From contig JAIQDT010001947.1 in assembly GCA_021521415.1 (NCBI GenBank), positions 186,001-250,000 on the forward strand: a stretch of DNA of 64,000 nt, written 5' to 3'. Every line of letters begins with the position of its first letter. The first letter of the stretch is position 1. Positions 12,491-25,309 of the stretch are shown here, piece after piece. Made by a program: the position numbers and the translations under genes. The DNA comes from Bidens hawaiensis (lineage: Eukaryota; Streptophyta; Magnoliopsida; Asterales; Asteraceae). The notes beneath the pieces are model-generated. The model was not told the origin of the DNA, ran no database searches, and saw nothing but the letters and a program-made list of their open reading frames with translations.

Positions 12491-13030
12491 CGTACTCCCT
12501 GAAGTATAACTAATGTAAATCAAATATTTTCCACATCGAAAATTATAAAGATATAACAGAAATAAACCAGCATATGAACTTAAGTATCACAAAAAAAGGA
12601 AATCTTGCCGTTAAAGAAAATCTAAAAATGGATATTAGTGTCATTGTTAACAAACTTCATAACATAAGACATAAATATTTGTATAAAAATTAATTCAAAC
12701 CAAAAAATAAATCAAAGCATTAGATGAATTAGATATAAATACAACATTATTATAACATAACAACAAATCAATGTAATCAGATTAGATTTCTAATAATCAA
12801 TACAATTTATCTTCAGGTATGAACAGAACAAGCACAAAACAGTTGAAATTGAATCCTAAAATAAAGCCCTAAATTGACGGTACAGGCATAATTAGATCCG
12901 ATTGATGACATCAACAGAGGACCGAGACGAAAACAGTTGGAAATGAGTCGTAATTGGAAGATGATACCTGAGTAAAGTAATAAGTAAGTAGGAAGTTGGT
13001 AAGAGACTATATGTCAATTAGGTGAGCTTT
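12491..13030 (-). promoter_or_regulatory. ACLB 5' UTR intron and first untranslated exon (predicted)
   Basis: Directly upstream of the ACLB ATG the minus strand reads ATACTTCAG-GGAGTACG, a good acceptor, so the leader is probably spliced. A matching donor CTCAG-GTATCATC lies at about 12968. The untranslated exon would lie just right of it. The segment 12840-13010 is copied at about 18181-18310. Confidence 0.55.
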
Positions 13031-14364
13031 GAAATGAAATAGATCAAAATGGGTATATGTATATATTATGTGAGGTGGATTATTATGTTTTCAGTGAGTT
13101 GGATGACCTAAATTGACTCCTTTGTAAACCATGATTTGTTTTTGTATAGTATGTATGTATGTAAGTTATTATAACAGGGTCCATACAAATATTCAATTAT
13201 AACAAGAGCATGGTATATGGTATATAATTCAGTTGGAGGTATTGGAATTTATGATTCCATTATGTAGTAGTAGGTGGTTTAGACAAGTATATGGATTTAT
13301 AGAATCTGAATTGAATATCCTTTCTGAATGGTATACAAAGCTTATTAAAATTAGATTTAAAGACTCTTGCCGCTAGGGCTGTCGTTTTTATCCGTGTAAA
13401 AGGTTAAAATAAATAAAAATAAGAAGTAAGAAAAAGATTTGTGAACTAAAAAAAACTCTAAAAAATTTCAAGAAAACTAATAAAATAAATCATAACTCAA
13501 AACATTAATAAAAACGAAAAAAATAAGAACTAAAATGTTTCTCCCGAAAATCCCAATCACGAAATTTGAAAATATTTGAATACCAAAATGTTTGATTCGG
13601 TACCGACAATGTCAAATTGATACCAAATTTACCCACCCTTATTCTCATTGAAGCTCCAACTTTTTTGATTCATGAAACAAAAATAGTATTGAACGAAGGC
13701 GTATTTTAAGCTTCCTAACTCGTACAAATGTCAATTCTTTTATTCATTTTTGGCATCAAGTAATCCCATTTACACTAAAATAAAATGATCATCATGATAC
13801 TAAATTCACTATTACATACTCATCTATGTGCCATAGTTTAAACAAACTATACAATCACGTCATAAGCCAAATTTTACTTAAAATTGATGTTTTTTTATCG
13901 TTTTTATATGTAACCCGACCCACCTAACCTGAATTGATAAACCAAACTGAAAGATCTAAAATTGAATGATAGACATACGTATACCAAAAACTAGCACTAT
14001 CAATAAAAAGAATTTCTACAACAACAATGTACGCTCACTTAAACTATCAATCTTTTTTAAAGTCAACCTGATTTGATGACGGTTGTAACACCTGGGCCGA
14101 GTGAAGTATCGATTACTTGTTAGATTAAGATCTAGGAACTAAAAAAACAATTAAATGACTAAAATGACTTTTATATAGTTGTGATGTAGCGTCTCCTTTT
14201 TATATCGTATGGCGTAATGTATACTTTTAAGTCAAGTAAATGGAATATGTTTTTAAAAATTGTCATGACTTGAAAGAAACATTTGAACAAAATTGTCATT
14301 ATAGTTATGTTTCCGATCTAAACATATCTTTGGATCTATAAAGTAGTATTAACACATATATTTA

Positions 14365-14399
<35 letters not shown>

Positions 14400-15737
14400 C
14401 GCCCTGCACATGTTGACTGCTGCCTTGATCACGTGGATAAGCAATACAAGCAATGAGCAGTTTGTTGACTAGTCTTATTTTGATCATTTTATTCGGTTTT
14501 AGCAGAGATATATTTTTAAATATTGAAGTTAAAGGACACTAAAGTAATGGTTGAAGCCTAAACTTATTATGGGGCAATCAGTAACTTGATTATGTTCGGT
14601 CATAAGCCTGCTTCTTGGCAGTTTAACTAAGAGTTGAAGAGGTCGGGAATGGAGAGGCGATTCTAGAACTCAATTGTGATTCTCGACAATCGATTTTGGT
14701 ACTCAATTATGATTCTCAAAAGTCGATTATGGTCCCTTGAACATCATCATTAGGTAACACTCAAATAGTTACAACCTCACTTAGCATTTCTGATATGTCT
14801 TAAGTGTCAAGTCTTGATTATCGAACGACATAAAGCAATTGACAATCATCAATATTTTCTCATCAATCGCAGGATTTCAAGTTCAATTTTGTCGGATACC
14901 GTTTATATTTTTCTATTTTCTTGCATCATGTAGGCAATCTAATTGATATTATTTACAACAAATTAAAGAAAAGAAACACAAAAGTCAACCCCAACCCATC
15001 CAACTCGTTCAACATAATCTTTGAACATAGATGATGCACTATATAAGATCCTAATCGTTACAACTTTCTAAGAATGCCAACTAGGCTAAAATTCTATTTA
15101 ATTAGAAATTTGTTTTTACATTTTCTGTCTTTTGTAACCTTACTGATTGTGTTTACTTCCCTTAGTCATTTGAGTCTTTCTTATCTTCGTGTACCCTGTC
15201 TAGGGTGATGTTCTTTGTGTGGGTTTGTTAGTCGTTTTCAGTCAGTGGTGTGGCTTTGACATGCATCATCGTGAATGATGCTGGCATGGAGTCGGCTTGA
15301 TCTTTTAAACCCTATACCTTTCATTGTGTGTACGTTTTTGGGAGTTTTATAATCATTCTAAGTTAATATATATCGTGACTCGTTTTGGTGATTATGGATT
15401 TGGGTTTGATTGGATGTTTGATGTTCGTTATCCATTTTTTATGTCGGGCTTGATTCATCAACTCCTTTTATCTTGTTTGTTTTTTGACTGATAATTTTTG
15501 GGCTTAAGGCATGTTTATTCAAATTATTTTGCTTTTTTTGATGAGCCTGTTTTGATGTTGGGCTTCTACGGTTTTCAATCCCATTTTTTATCTTCACTTT
15601 TGGGCTTATTATTGTTTTGGTCTTCTACAATTGTTTCAAGCACATGCTTTATTTGAATTTATTTTCGTGTTTTGCTTTAATATGGAAGTGTTTCCATGAA
15701 GCTTTCTGGTTAGCGTGTTCAATACACGTGGGTACTA
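13031..15737. other. ACLB/HCF107 intergenic region, left copy of a tandem duplication
   Basis: No gene seen. Blocks at 13660-13740, 14740-14880 and 14985-15110 match 21225-21400, 21640-21785 and 21840-21960 in the same order and orientation. An ATT microsatellite lies at 14365-14398. A possible transposon between 13373 and 13640 lacks a target duplication. Confidence 0.6.
14365..14398. repeat. (ATT)n microsatellite
   Basis: About eleven uninterrupted ATT units. Confidence 0.95.
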
Positions 15738-16012
15738 TAGTTGGTGGATGCCAACTGGCATGTACCGTATGTGTAAGCCTTAATTTTAACTTTATAGTAG
15801 TTGTAGTTGGTGGATGATAGCTGGCAAGTACCGTAGGCATAAGCCTTAATTTTAACTTTACTATAGTTGGTGGATGCCAACTAGCATGTACCGTTTGTGT
15901 AAGCCTTAATTTTAACTTTAGTGTAGTTGGTGGATGGCAGCTGGCAGGTACTATATGCATGAATTTTAACTTTAGTGTAGTTGGTGGATAGCAACTGATA
16001 GGTGGCTTTAAC
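15738..16012. repeat. Five-copy tandem repeat, unit about 54-66 bp
   Basis: Copies start with TAGTTGGTGGATG at 15738, 15804, 15864, 15924 and 15978. Each unit has TTGGTGGATGCCAA-like inverted bases, a GGCA(T/A)GTACCGT block and the tail TAAGCCTTAATTTTAACTTT. Unit length shrinks from 66 to 54 bp by loss in the tail. It lies just upstream of the HCF107 exon 1 copy, so may be in its old promoter. No such array is present before the right copy at 22.7 kb. Confidence 0.9.
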
Positions 16013-16039
16013 CGTTCAAAAGTGTATAGAATAAAATCT

Positions 16040-16830
16040 CTTCTTCACACCCCACAAAATTTCTCATACACCTAAACTTCCCTTTATAAAATTACCACAA
16101 ATACTCTCATCAACCGCTCCTTCCGTAACCAACCAAAGGCCAAACCCGAATTTTCACCCTTCACGTTCGTGAACCCCAAAGTTGCCTTCATCAAAACCCT
16201 CGTTTTCACATCCTCAATTTCACTTTCATCTAAACCATTCAAAAGTGCCTTTTTTATCAAATTATTACCACAACACCCTCATCAACCACTTCTTCCATAA
16301 CCGACCCAAAGGCCAAACCTGACTTTTCACCCTTCAAATTTATGGTGTGAACCCCCAAAGTTACCTTTAACTGCCTTCATTAAACCCTCGTTTTCACATC
16401 CTCATATCCACTTTCCATCTCTACCGGCTCTCGATTCATCCTCCGTCGCCGGAGCGAAACGACCACGTCGGCCGGTTTTTGAGGAGTTGTCTAAGTTTGC
16501 GAAGAAGATGCCGATATTTAAGCCGATTAGGATCAGTGCTTCTTCGAGTTCCGGTGAGAAGCCGCTAGGTGTTAATCTAGATCTAGCGTTGTCTAGTGCA
16601 AAAGTGTTGGAGAGGAGTTTCGGTATAAAGAGGTACTTTGGAAGGTATAAATTGCTGGTGATGGTGATTTTGTTGAAATTTATTTAATATGCGTGTTGGT
16701 GTGGTATGTATGTGGTTAATAGTTGCACTAAGTTAACTTTGATTTGAATTAGATGCTTAGATTATTTTCATAATTGTACGGATTATTGAATCTAGATACG
16801 CTATAAGAGTAGTTAGTCAATCTGTCAATA
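16040..16830 (+). pseudogene. HCF107 exon 1 duplicate (left copy), truncated
   Basis: 16487-16660 encodes SKFAKKMPIFKP, SSSGEKPLGVNLDLAL and AKVLERSF, the linker before the first HAT repeat of HCF107, about 80% like 23205-23368. Upstream untranslated sequence is itself duplicated (16085-16220 and 16245-16410 share CAAAGGCCAAAC, CACCCTTCA and CCCTCGTTTTCACATCCTCA). Similarity to intron 1 of the right copy continues to about 16830 and then stops, so exons 2-8 are absent. The exon 1 frame stays open here where the right copy is frameshifted, but the N-terminal transit region is not recognisable. Confidence 0.85.
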
Positions 16831-18180
16831 AGATGTTCGACGAAGTGTACAACTGCGAAAACATCTCCATCTGCTGCGCAAAGTGAAACCCACCGATCGG
16901 TTCGCCACAATCATGAAATAGCCAAACTCATGATTCATCAACAAATGCAACATAATTTCTTCATCGCCAGCAATACAAATCATATACGTTGTTCGAAAAA
17001 CATTATTGAATGGAGTTAGGAGCCACCGGCGGTACAGTTGCATAAGCACTAAATCAGTACATAATTTCGTTAAGAATATCGTTATTAGAGAGAGAACTTT
17101 GGCGATACGACAAGTACCGACGGATCTTCGGTCATGAACACATCACAACTTTTTTTTTCCTACTATTAAGTTTTAAGCTCCATGACCGTGTAAGCTCCAT
17201 AATTTTGTGAGCTTTACTAGACGGTTCTAAAGACCTGACACTAGTGTTGGGAATCTGCTTTCGAGGAGGCGTTATTGGATGACTCGTCATGTTCATCACT
17301 TGCGACTCGATTGCACAAAATGAGCCACCACAGAGCAATCAAACCATGTATTGTTTAACTGAACTTTTTATATTGATAGTCAAAACATTTTTTCATATTG
17401 AACTTTTTTATAGTTATTTTAATTAAGCTTTCATATATGTTGATCTTGTTTGTGTTTTCTTTGTGGGTATTAGTTTGGTGACTTCTAGATGTAAGTCCTT
17501 TAAATAGATATTTCAATGTGATATCAAACGATCTCGTTGTTATGCGGAAACTAACAAGAGATGATTCAATGATAAGCAATTAAACACACACAAAAAAAAT
17601 TGCTTCAAAACACACGTATATTACGTCTGGTGCTTAAGCACAATAGTTACACCAATATCACGTTCACTATGTTATGAACGGCCAACCTAACAAAAACCTA
17701 GATACATTGTATTTATAGGCACTACAATCAAGCCTAAAACAACCCAAAAGCCCACCGAGATCCAAGAGATCTCGGTTTACAATATAGCCCAATAACAAAT
17801 ACCAACCATACTAATAACTAGCCCAACACTGGGTGTATATAAATAGGAGTTTTGATGTTATGAACTTGAATGCATCTTCTAAGATTCAGTTTTGGAAAAG
17901 AAAATTTGATTGATGCATTCGTTCTCCAGGTTGTGGTTTGAGTCACACGGATGGCGGCAATGAAGAAATTTGGACTTAATCCTGGTTAGTTGGTTCGTTA
18001 AGTACTAGCGGATCATTAGTCACAAGCACAACACCACTTGAATTTAATCCCTAAATCATCGGAACGCTAAATTATCGGAATTCCTAATATAAAAAAAATA
18101 AATTATCAACATTAAATCCAATAATTAATTTGATCCAAATCACGCAAAAAACACTTGAATGTAGCCCCAAATTATCAAAA
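16831..18180. other. Intergenic filler with a possible copia LTR fragment
   Basis: The minus-strand ORF at 16825-17049 matches nothing I know. About 17540-17830 (minus) looks like part of an LTR: a CTATAAATAC box (17711-17720 on plus as its complement), and GTTTCCGCATAACA followed by TTTGATATCA, which resembles an LTR end plus primer-binding site. No second LTR or duplication was found. The rest is unassigned. Confidence 0.3.
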
Positions 18181-18310
18181 TTCCTAAAATTAAAGCCCTA
18201 AATTTCGATAATTAATTTGATCTAAACACACGAAAATCACTAATCGAAACGAATTGGATGTCTATATGGTACCTGAGTAAGTCAGTCGGAAGTTGGTAAG
18301 TGATTGTTGG
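18181..18310 (-). repeat. Duplicated ACLB 5' untranslated region
   Basis: CCTAAAATTAAAGCCCTAAATT and the block GGTACCTGAGTAAGTCAGTC-GGAAGTTGGTAAG repeat 12855-12885 and 12965-13005 of the ACLB leader region. It is the left edge of the right-hand copy of the ACLB/HCF107 interval. No ACLB coding exon follows. Confidence 0.7.
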
Positions 18311-18532
18311 TAAATTTGTATATGCTTTAGTTCATTTAATTATTAGTTTTAATCGTTTATTTTAGGAACTTCGATACGTTATACATGTTTGTATTTCAGG
18401 TCACAGGCGTTAAAGAACTTAATTTGGACCTGTTGATGCATGTATTGAAGACCCGGGACGTCCAGCACGCATAACAAGAAGACAAAAGACTTTTGCTAGT
18501 GCCATGTCCCATCGTAATACGCGATGGGTCAA

Positions 18533-18674
18533 AGACCCGTACCCATGAATTCGGGTCAAATGCATGAGAAGCCTCCATTTAAAAATCAAGCAAATCTGGT
18601 GACTCCAAAAAAAGAGGGAGCGACCACATTGCGACACATAGGATTTTTATGTTTTCATTTATATATTTTATAGA
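18533..18674 (-). mobile_element. Helitron 5'-end fragment
   Basis: Matches the 5'-terminal 140 bp of the Helitron at 30426-31197 (shared blocks AATTCGGGTCAAATGCATG and AGCAAATCTGGTGACT). On the minus strand it begins TC after an A at 18675, as Helitrons do. The rest of the element is missing. To its left, around 18434-18500, is a short plus-strand stretch resembling Ty3/gypsy Gag (GRPARITRRQ), too short to call. Confidence 0.7.
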
Positions 18675-18692
18675 TATATATATATATATATA

Positions 18693-19335
18693 CTAGTTTT
18701 TATACCCCGTATTACGGGGTTGTTTTATATTGTTTGTTTTAATATTTATTTATTTTTTGAATTTACATTTTATTATTGTATGAAAGTTAATAATATACTT
18801 ATGGTTTGATGATAAATTGTTTTACAAATAAATGAGATGTTATAACCCGGTTTAAAAACTATATGGTTTTAATGAGAACCAAGACCCATTTATTTTTTTT
18901 ACTATAAAATTTGTTTTTTTAATTATAAATAATATTTATGAAGTTAATAATATGCTTATGGTTTGATAAGACCCAAGACTCGTTTATTTTTTTTTTACTA
19001 TAAAATTGGTTTTATAATTTAAATTATATATATATATATATATATATCTTTTTTAAAATAAAAAAGATATTAATTTTTAATATATCCTATTTTATAGGAT
19101 TTTTACATCAATAATTTGGTGAGAATAATTTTTTATTTAATGAGATGTTATAACCCGTTTAAGGAATATATGGGTTTGGTAAGACCCATACCCATGAATT
19201 CGGGTCAAATGCATGAGAAGCCTCCATTTAAAAATTAAGCAAATCTGGTGACTCCAAAAAAAGGGGGAGCGACCACATCGAGACTCGTAGGATTTTTATG
19301 TTTTCGTTTATATATATATATATATTATATATATA
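18693..19335 (-). mobile_element. Non-autonomous Helitron
   Basis: On the minus strand the 3' end is a GC hairpin CCCCGTAATACGGGG, a short A-rich spacer and CTAG, followed by host T, the expected CTRR end. The right part (19180-19320) repeats the 5' block of the copy at 30426. The extreme 5' end dissolves into (TA)n, so its position is approximate. There is no Rep/helicase coding capacity; the interior contains ATAACCCG-flanked subrepeats. Confidence 0.8.
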
Positions 19336-19822
19336 TAAATATATTATTTATTACGTCATCCGAGTCGATGACCGGTCCGCCCTCCCAGGTCGGTCCGACC
19401 TTTGACCCTGTAAGGCGTCCGGGTCAACATCCAGGCCGGGTCTGAAAACATTGATTTTGATGAATACGCTGGTGGGCGTTGACATGTCTTAGTGATTACA
19501 TAATGTAGGTAGTTTGGAGCATGAAGGTATTGGGATTCGTAGAATCTAGATATCTCTTGTGGATCATGTGCATAATTTGTCAAAATCAGACGGTAGACTT
19601 TGCCACAAAGGAGATGAATCGTCATAACATATCAATTAACGGTTATAGCCATTGACATTTACACATCTATATTATTAAAAAAAGGTCATCAGAAAAACTC
19701 CAATCCCCATTGCTGTTGACACTCAGTCACCATTAACATAAATACCACTGATGACTCTTGTTGACAATTAGTTACGATTGGTAGTCAGTTTCCGTGTAAA
19801 TTTCAATAAATGATGTGATGGG
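19336..19822. other. Unassigned intergenic sequence
   Basis: A GC-rich patch near 19360-19440 is followed by AT-rich DNA. No gene or element ends were recognised. Confidence 0.3.
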
Positions 19823-19830
19823 ATCTTAAG

Positions 19831-20561
19831 CAATGTTTTAAAAACCAGTATTTTAAGCGTACCGGATTATACTAAAAAATGGTACAACCGGTTGAACCGG
19901 ATTGTACCGGGAGGCTCAACCGGGTTGTCTAGTTTATCCTATAATTTTATATAAATGCAACTTTAACTAAAAAATAAAAATATATAATTCTACAAAACAA
20001 TAAACTATTTTTAGGAGATATCACCATGTGTAATCTATTAACTACTATATTAAGATAATAAAGCCATATATAATCAACGGAAAATCTCAATAGATGCAAG
20101 ATAATAACCAATTTTAAACCATAAAAAACATCATACATGCAAAATATTTAAACAAGAAGTTAATTTTACTTTGGAATTTGGATACTATATCAATCAATAA
20201 CATAATATGCTTTAGAAAATAAGAACCGACCTTGGTAGCAATATAGCAGTTTAAATGGTGATGGATAAGTGAAAGGGTGAATTGTGAAAGGATGAATGGA
20301 TGATGGACACTCACACTAGGTTAATGTTACTTTAACATAATTGTAAATGCTAAACAATATGGGCCTCACAAAAATAAATAAATAAAAAATTGGTGGGCCT
20401 TAAACCGGTTTAACTGTATGAACCGGTTTTCTATGAAAACCGGGCGGTTCGATGTCTCCCAAAACCGTTCAACTAAACCGGGTATAATATACCGGGGCTT
20501 GTCCCCGAAATCCGGTTCAACCGGTTGAACCGGCCGGTTCAAACCGGTTTTTAAAACATTG
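19831..20561. mobile_element. MITE with CAATGTTTTAAAAACC ends (hAT or Mutator type)
   Basis: Ends are CAATGTTTTAAAAACC and GGTTTTTAAAACATTG. The flanks repeat ATCTTAAG (19823-19830 and 20562-20569); because G and C at the borders are ambiguous the duplication may be 8 to 10 bp, so hAT and Mutator cannot be separated. Subterminal AACCGGTT repeats are abundant at both ends. There is no coding sequence. Confidence 0.82.
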
Positions 20562-20627
20562 ATCTTAAGCATTCAAACATTAAAAATAAAAAATACAAAA
20601 AATAAAAAAATTCCATATGGGTGTTGA

Positions 20628-21168
20628 TAGGAGTGTTCTCGGGTTTTGGGTTTTTCGGGTTTCAAAGTTTTAATTTTAAACCCGAAACCCGACCCAAATC
20701 TCTCACGATTTTTTCGTGTTCAGTTTATATGGGTTCGGGTTTTTTCGGGCTAGGTTAATCGGGTTTCGGGTATCTAAGAAAACAAAAAGAAAATAAAAAG
20801 TAAAGAAAAGCTAAAACACGAAAACTAAAGCAGTATATTTTCCTTTACTCGTTACGTAAATAATCAAATTATAAATAAACATAACCCGGTTAAACAACAT
20901 TAACTTCTATTACGGTTGTTATTAGGAAATATTATAAACAATAGATAGTCGATCAACCATAATAGGTGGAATAATTTCAAGTGGAATGTGTAGAATATTC
21001 AGTATACGGTGTGCATACATAATAATAATATGTATTTAAAAAAATAGTTTATTCGGGTTGACCCGAAACCTAGAAATCAGACCCGAGAATAAACGAATTA
21101 CTTCGTTTCGAGTTTGGGTTCATGTTTTTTCGGGTTAATTTCGAGAAAAAGTGACAGCCCTAGCCCTA
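20628..21168. mobile_element. hAT-type MITE
   Basis: Starts TAGGAGTGTTCTCGGGTTT and ends GACAGCCCTAGCCCTA. The perfect 8-bp duplication GGTGTTGA is at 20620-20627 and 21169-21176. The ends carry CGGGTTT/AACCCGA repeats. No coding sequence. Confidence 0.82.
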
Positions 21169-22680
21169 GGTGTTGACATGTGTAGTTGCCCCCAAACCCC
21201 GACCATAAGGGAGGAGCCATGCCCATTGGACCTCCAACTTTGTTAGTTAATGAAATAAGAATAGTATTGAACGTGAGTGTAATTCACGTGACACACTAAT
21301 AATTTTTTTTTCTTATTCACGTATGTTCATTAAACTCCAAACTTTGTTGACTCATGAACTAAGAATAGTATTGAACGATGCTATACTCCATGTAACTCAC
21401 ATTAATGTTTTTTTTTATATGGTCTTTGGAAAACCCAATTATACTAAATGATACTAAATTCACTAGCATATAAATGTATATATATCAGTCAATAAAATAT
21501 ACAAAATACATAAGAAGACTTTGCCCCTTTTTACTTAAATTTGATTTTTTTAGTTCTCTTTCTCCTTCTTTAGTCGGATTTCTAATGATTCTCATGATTT
21601 TGTAACTGAATTATGGTTTTCCATAGTCAAGATTGGTCTCTTGAACATCATCATTTAGTAACACTCACATAGTTACGGCCTCACTTCTCGTTTATGATAT
21701 CTCTTATGAATCCAGTCTTTATTCTCGAACATTGAACATCAATCGACAATCATCAATATTTTCTCACCAATGACAAGACTCCACCTTTGATTTTTTTGCT
21801 TCATCAACTTATACTATTAATATTATATACAACAAATACAAAATCGACCCAGCCCATTCTTTCATCTTACCTTATCTTTGCGTGTAGATGCACTCTATAA
21901 ACATTTTAGTCTTTAGAAAATTCTAAGAATGCCAACTAGGCTAAAAATTCTAACGAAAAGTTCTCAAATAAAAAAAAAAAAAAATCAGGATCGATTGCAA
22001 ATACCTTTTAACATGAAAACAGCGAAAACCAATTTAATGTTATTATTAAGTTTGTTTTTATACATGTTTTTTGTTATTTTTTGTTCGTATTTGTTGATTT
22101 CCGATTATGAGATATCATAAGTATTTGTTGATTAACATTTTGTTATTATTATTTGGTTTTTTGTTTCACTGTTATTATTTTGTTGCCGATTATGATTCTT
22201 TTGTTATTACAAATCTTGCTTATGTAGATTGACATTGTAGTTGGTATGTTTTCTATGTTCCCACTTTTGGTAGATTAATATTGTTTCCTACGTTCACATG
22301 TTAAAATTATTTTGTATATGAACCTCCCTCAGATTGTTATTCTTATAACAAAATTTGAAAATTTTATTATAATAAAATTTGAAAATTTCTAATGTGATGC
22401 AGTGGTAAGAAGTTTGGATTTCTCAATAGAGACCCAAGTTCAAACTTCACAATAACACTTTGAATGGGGCATGTGTGGTTAATGAAAGAAACTGAGATCT
22501 TTGTGATATACAGTTTGATCCTGAAAGCATCCATGATTTACCACTATTAGATAAATGAGTTAGGTTAAACCAGCTAACCATGATCTTTTACCATTAAATC
22601 AACCCGTACTAAGTATTTAGAAAATTCTGAGTTTGTTTTGTTGGTGTAGTAAAAAAAAACAAACATGATTTTCCGTAGTA
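21169..22680. other. HCF107 upstream region, right copy of the tandem duplication
   Basis: Blocks match the left copy at 13.66-15.11 kb. The phrase TAGTATTGAACG occurs twice here (21252 and 21370), so this copy has its own internal duplication. 22393-22450 has a box A-like TGGTAAGAAGTTTGG and box B-like AGTTCAAACTT spaced as in a tRNA-derived SINE; its 3' end is not defined. No gene seen. Confidence 0.5.
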
Positions 22681-24734
22681 AAAATAATGGATCAAGTTAT
22701 CCACTGCTTCCGTTCCAATAAAAACCCTCCACTTGTAAAACAAAATCTCTCCTCATCCAACCAAACCTCCCTTCATCGCCAAATTACCACAACACCCTCA
22801 TCAACCATGCCTTCCGTACCCAACCCAAAGGGCACTCTCGTGTTTTCACACTCCACCCACCTCCAACACATCTGTGCTGTGGTGTAGCAAATAGCCATGA
22901 AGCTATCTTCTTCCTCTAAACAACACTTTCCTGTGTTCTCCAATGCCAACACTCCAAATTTACACTTCACTACCTTCATCAAACCCTCACTTTCACATCG
23001 CTACATGCTCTCGATTCCTCCGCCTTCCCGCCGCCGGTGATCCGAGACGACGCCGTTTCCGAAGAATTCGATGACGCCGGAAAACGAGCGTTGGAGGATT
23101 TGCTCGTTGTACGGCGCCCGGTGAAGGAGGATTCCGGTGATGATGTTGATGACGTGGAAGTGGAGTCGGTGACGTCATCGTCTTCGGGAGTTGATGCTGA
23201 GTTGTCTAGGTTTGCGAAGAAGATGCCGATATTTGAGCCGATGAGGATCGATGCTGCTTCGAGTTCAGGTGAGAAGCCGTTAGGTGTTAATCTGGATCTA
23301 GCGTTGTTAGAGCCAAAGTGTTGGCCTGGAGTTTTCGCTATAGCGAAGCCGAGGAGGTTCTTCAGAAGGTATAAACTTAACTTATTGTGATTTTGTTGAT
23401 ATTGATTTGAATTACAATATTAGATGCTTAGATTTTGATAATATATAGTACTGAACTCCTTATTGTTGATATTTAATACGTTACAAGAACAGTTAATTAA
23501 TCAGATAGTTCATGATAGTAGAGTGGTATTAAACCAATGGCATGAAAATAATAATATTGTTTGCACATGAAGATTTAATTTGTAAGGAAATGCATGTATG
23601 ATGTATCACACGCACACGTAAGTAAACAAACATGACACAAGAATTTACGTCGTTCAGTGAAGGTGATATACATTCATTAGCTACAATACAACTAGTGTTT
23701 TCTTATTATTACTCGATAAAAGATGACAATTGCATATTACAAAGATATGAATAGACTAGGATTAGTGTTACAATACTTACTTAGCCACCAAGAAACATTA
23801 ATTAATATGGGCCTAGTTAATGTTTAATAGTAGTTTCCCTATGTCAAACATATAATTCAATTACAAAGGCTTCACCAATCCTAACCATAAGGCCATCTCA
23901 AATTCAATCCATGCCTGTTTCCCGGCTTTAAAATTAGGTAAATTTATTACCTCTTAGTTTGTTTAAGCTCGAATCTATAAAGATTACAGGACAATTGCAT
24001 TAAGTTCAAGTTATTAACTTTAATTTGCTTGAACATGACATAAAATGCTACTGTAATTTCTCTTGATTTGTTTCCATCTCTGTTTTGGAAAGCTTCTTTA
24101 TACAGTTATACTTATATTTTTAGAATGTTTTACTAATAAAAATTCTTTGGTGTTTAGTGCATATCTATATGGCCCGAGGATGGAAGATCTTATGTAGCAC
24201 TAGGGAAAATATTGGGTAAACAATCAAAAACAAATGAAGCAAGAGCAGTGTATGAGAAGGGCTGCCAAGCAACACAAGGTGAAAATGCCTACATTTGGCA
24301 GGTCAGTCTTCCTATATATATATATATATATATATATTTTAATAAAAAATACAATTTTAATTGTTTAAATACTTATATATGTTATATGAAATCAGTGTTG
24401 GGCTGTTCTGGAAAACAAAATGGGAAATATAAGGAAGGCTAGGCAACTATTTGATGCTGCAACAGTTGCTGACAAGAAACACATTGCAGCTTGGCATGGA
24501 TGGGCAGTTTTGGAACTAAAAGTTGGGAATGTAAAGAAAGCTAGATATCTTCTTAGTAAAGGAATAAAAAACTGTGGTGGAAATGAATATATATACCAAA
24601 CACTTGCAATCCTTGAAGCTAAAGCAAACCGAAACGACCAAGCACGATAATTGTTTAGGCAGGCTACTAAATGTAATCCGAAAAGCTGTGCGAGTTGGCT
24701 TGTAAGTTCTCGAATCCCTAACATGAATATGCTC

Positions 24735-25309
24735 TACGCCTGTAAACGAATTGAATGTTCAGTGGACCGTTCGTAAACCATTTGGCGGGAAATTCGTTTA
24801 TTTAATAAACTAACGAACATGAACAAAACTTTTTGTTCATTTAGTAAAACGAATGAACATGAAGACATGTCTTGTTCATTCATTTATGTTCGTGAACGTT
24901 CGCTAATGTTTGTAATTTGTTCGCTTATTTATGCATTCATTTATTGTTAGGCCCATTACATGTTTTGTCTGGTTTTATTAAATTAATAAAATCACCATTT
25001 CAATTTAGTGTAGTTTTATTACGTTTTTAGGCCCAACATATTAATATTCACGTTAACTTTTAATTGGTGTTGCTTAGTTATATTCATTCATCTATGCTTA
25101 AATACTTAATTATATTCGTTCATTATCATTGGCTAACCATTTGTTTATGTTATTAACGATCATGAGCAGGTTCATTTTCTTAACGAACGAACATGAACAA
25201 GAAAACTCCGTTTATTTAATTGCTCGTGTTTGATAGTTTGTTTGGTTAAAGTAAACGAACGAACACAAGCATGCCCCGTTCGTGTCCGTTTGGTTCATTT
25301 GCAGGCATA
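24735..25309. mobile_element. hAT-type MITE in HCF107 intron 3
   Basis: Starts TACGCCTGTAAACGAATTGAA and ends TTCATTTGCAGGCATA. The flanks ATATGCTC (24727-24734) and ATATGTTC (25310-25317) are an 8-bp duplication with one mismatch. The interior is rich in CGTTCGT/ACGAAC words. It belongs to the same family as 33716-34131. Confidence 0.8.

Noticed and set aside
13373..13640. MITE with TAGGGCTGT start
   Set aside because: The proposed right end gives no matching target duplication (CTTGCCGC against TTCTCATT).
16825..17049. 74-codon ORF on minus strand
   Set aside because: No family recognised, no splice context, adjoining sequence is duplicated HCF107 intron.
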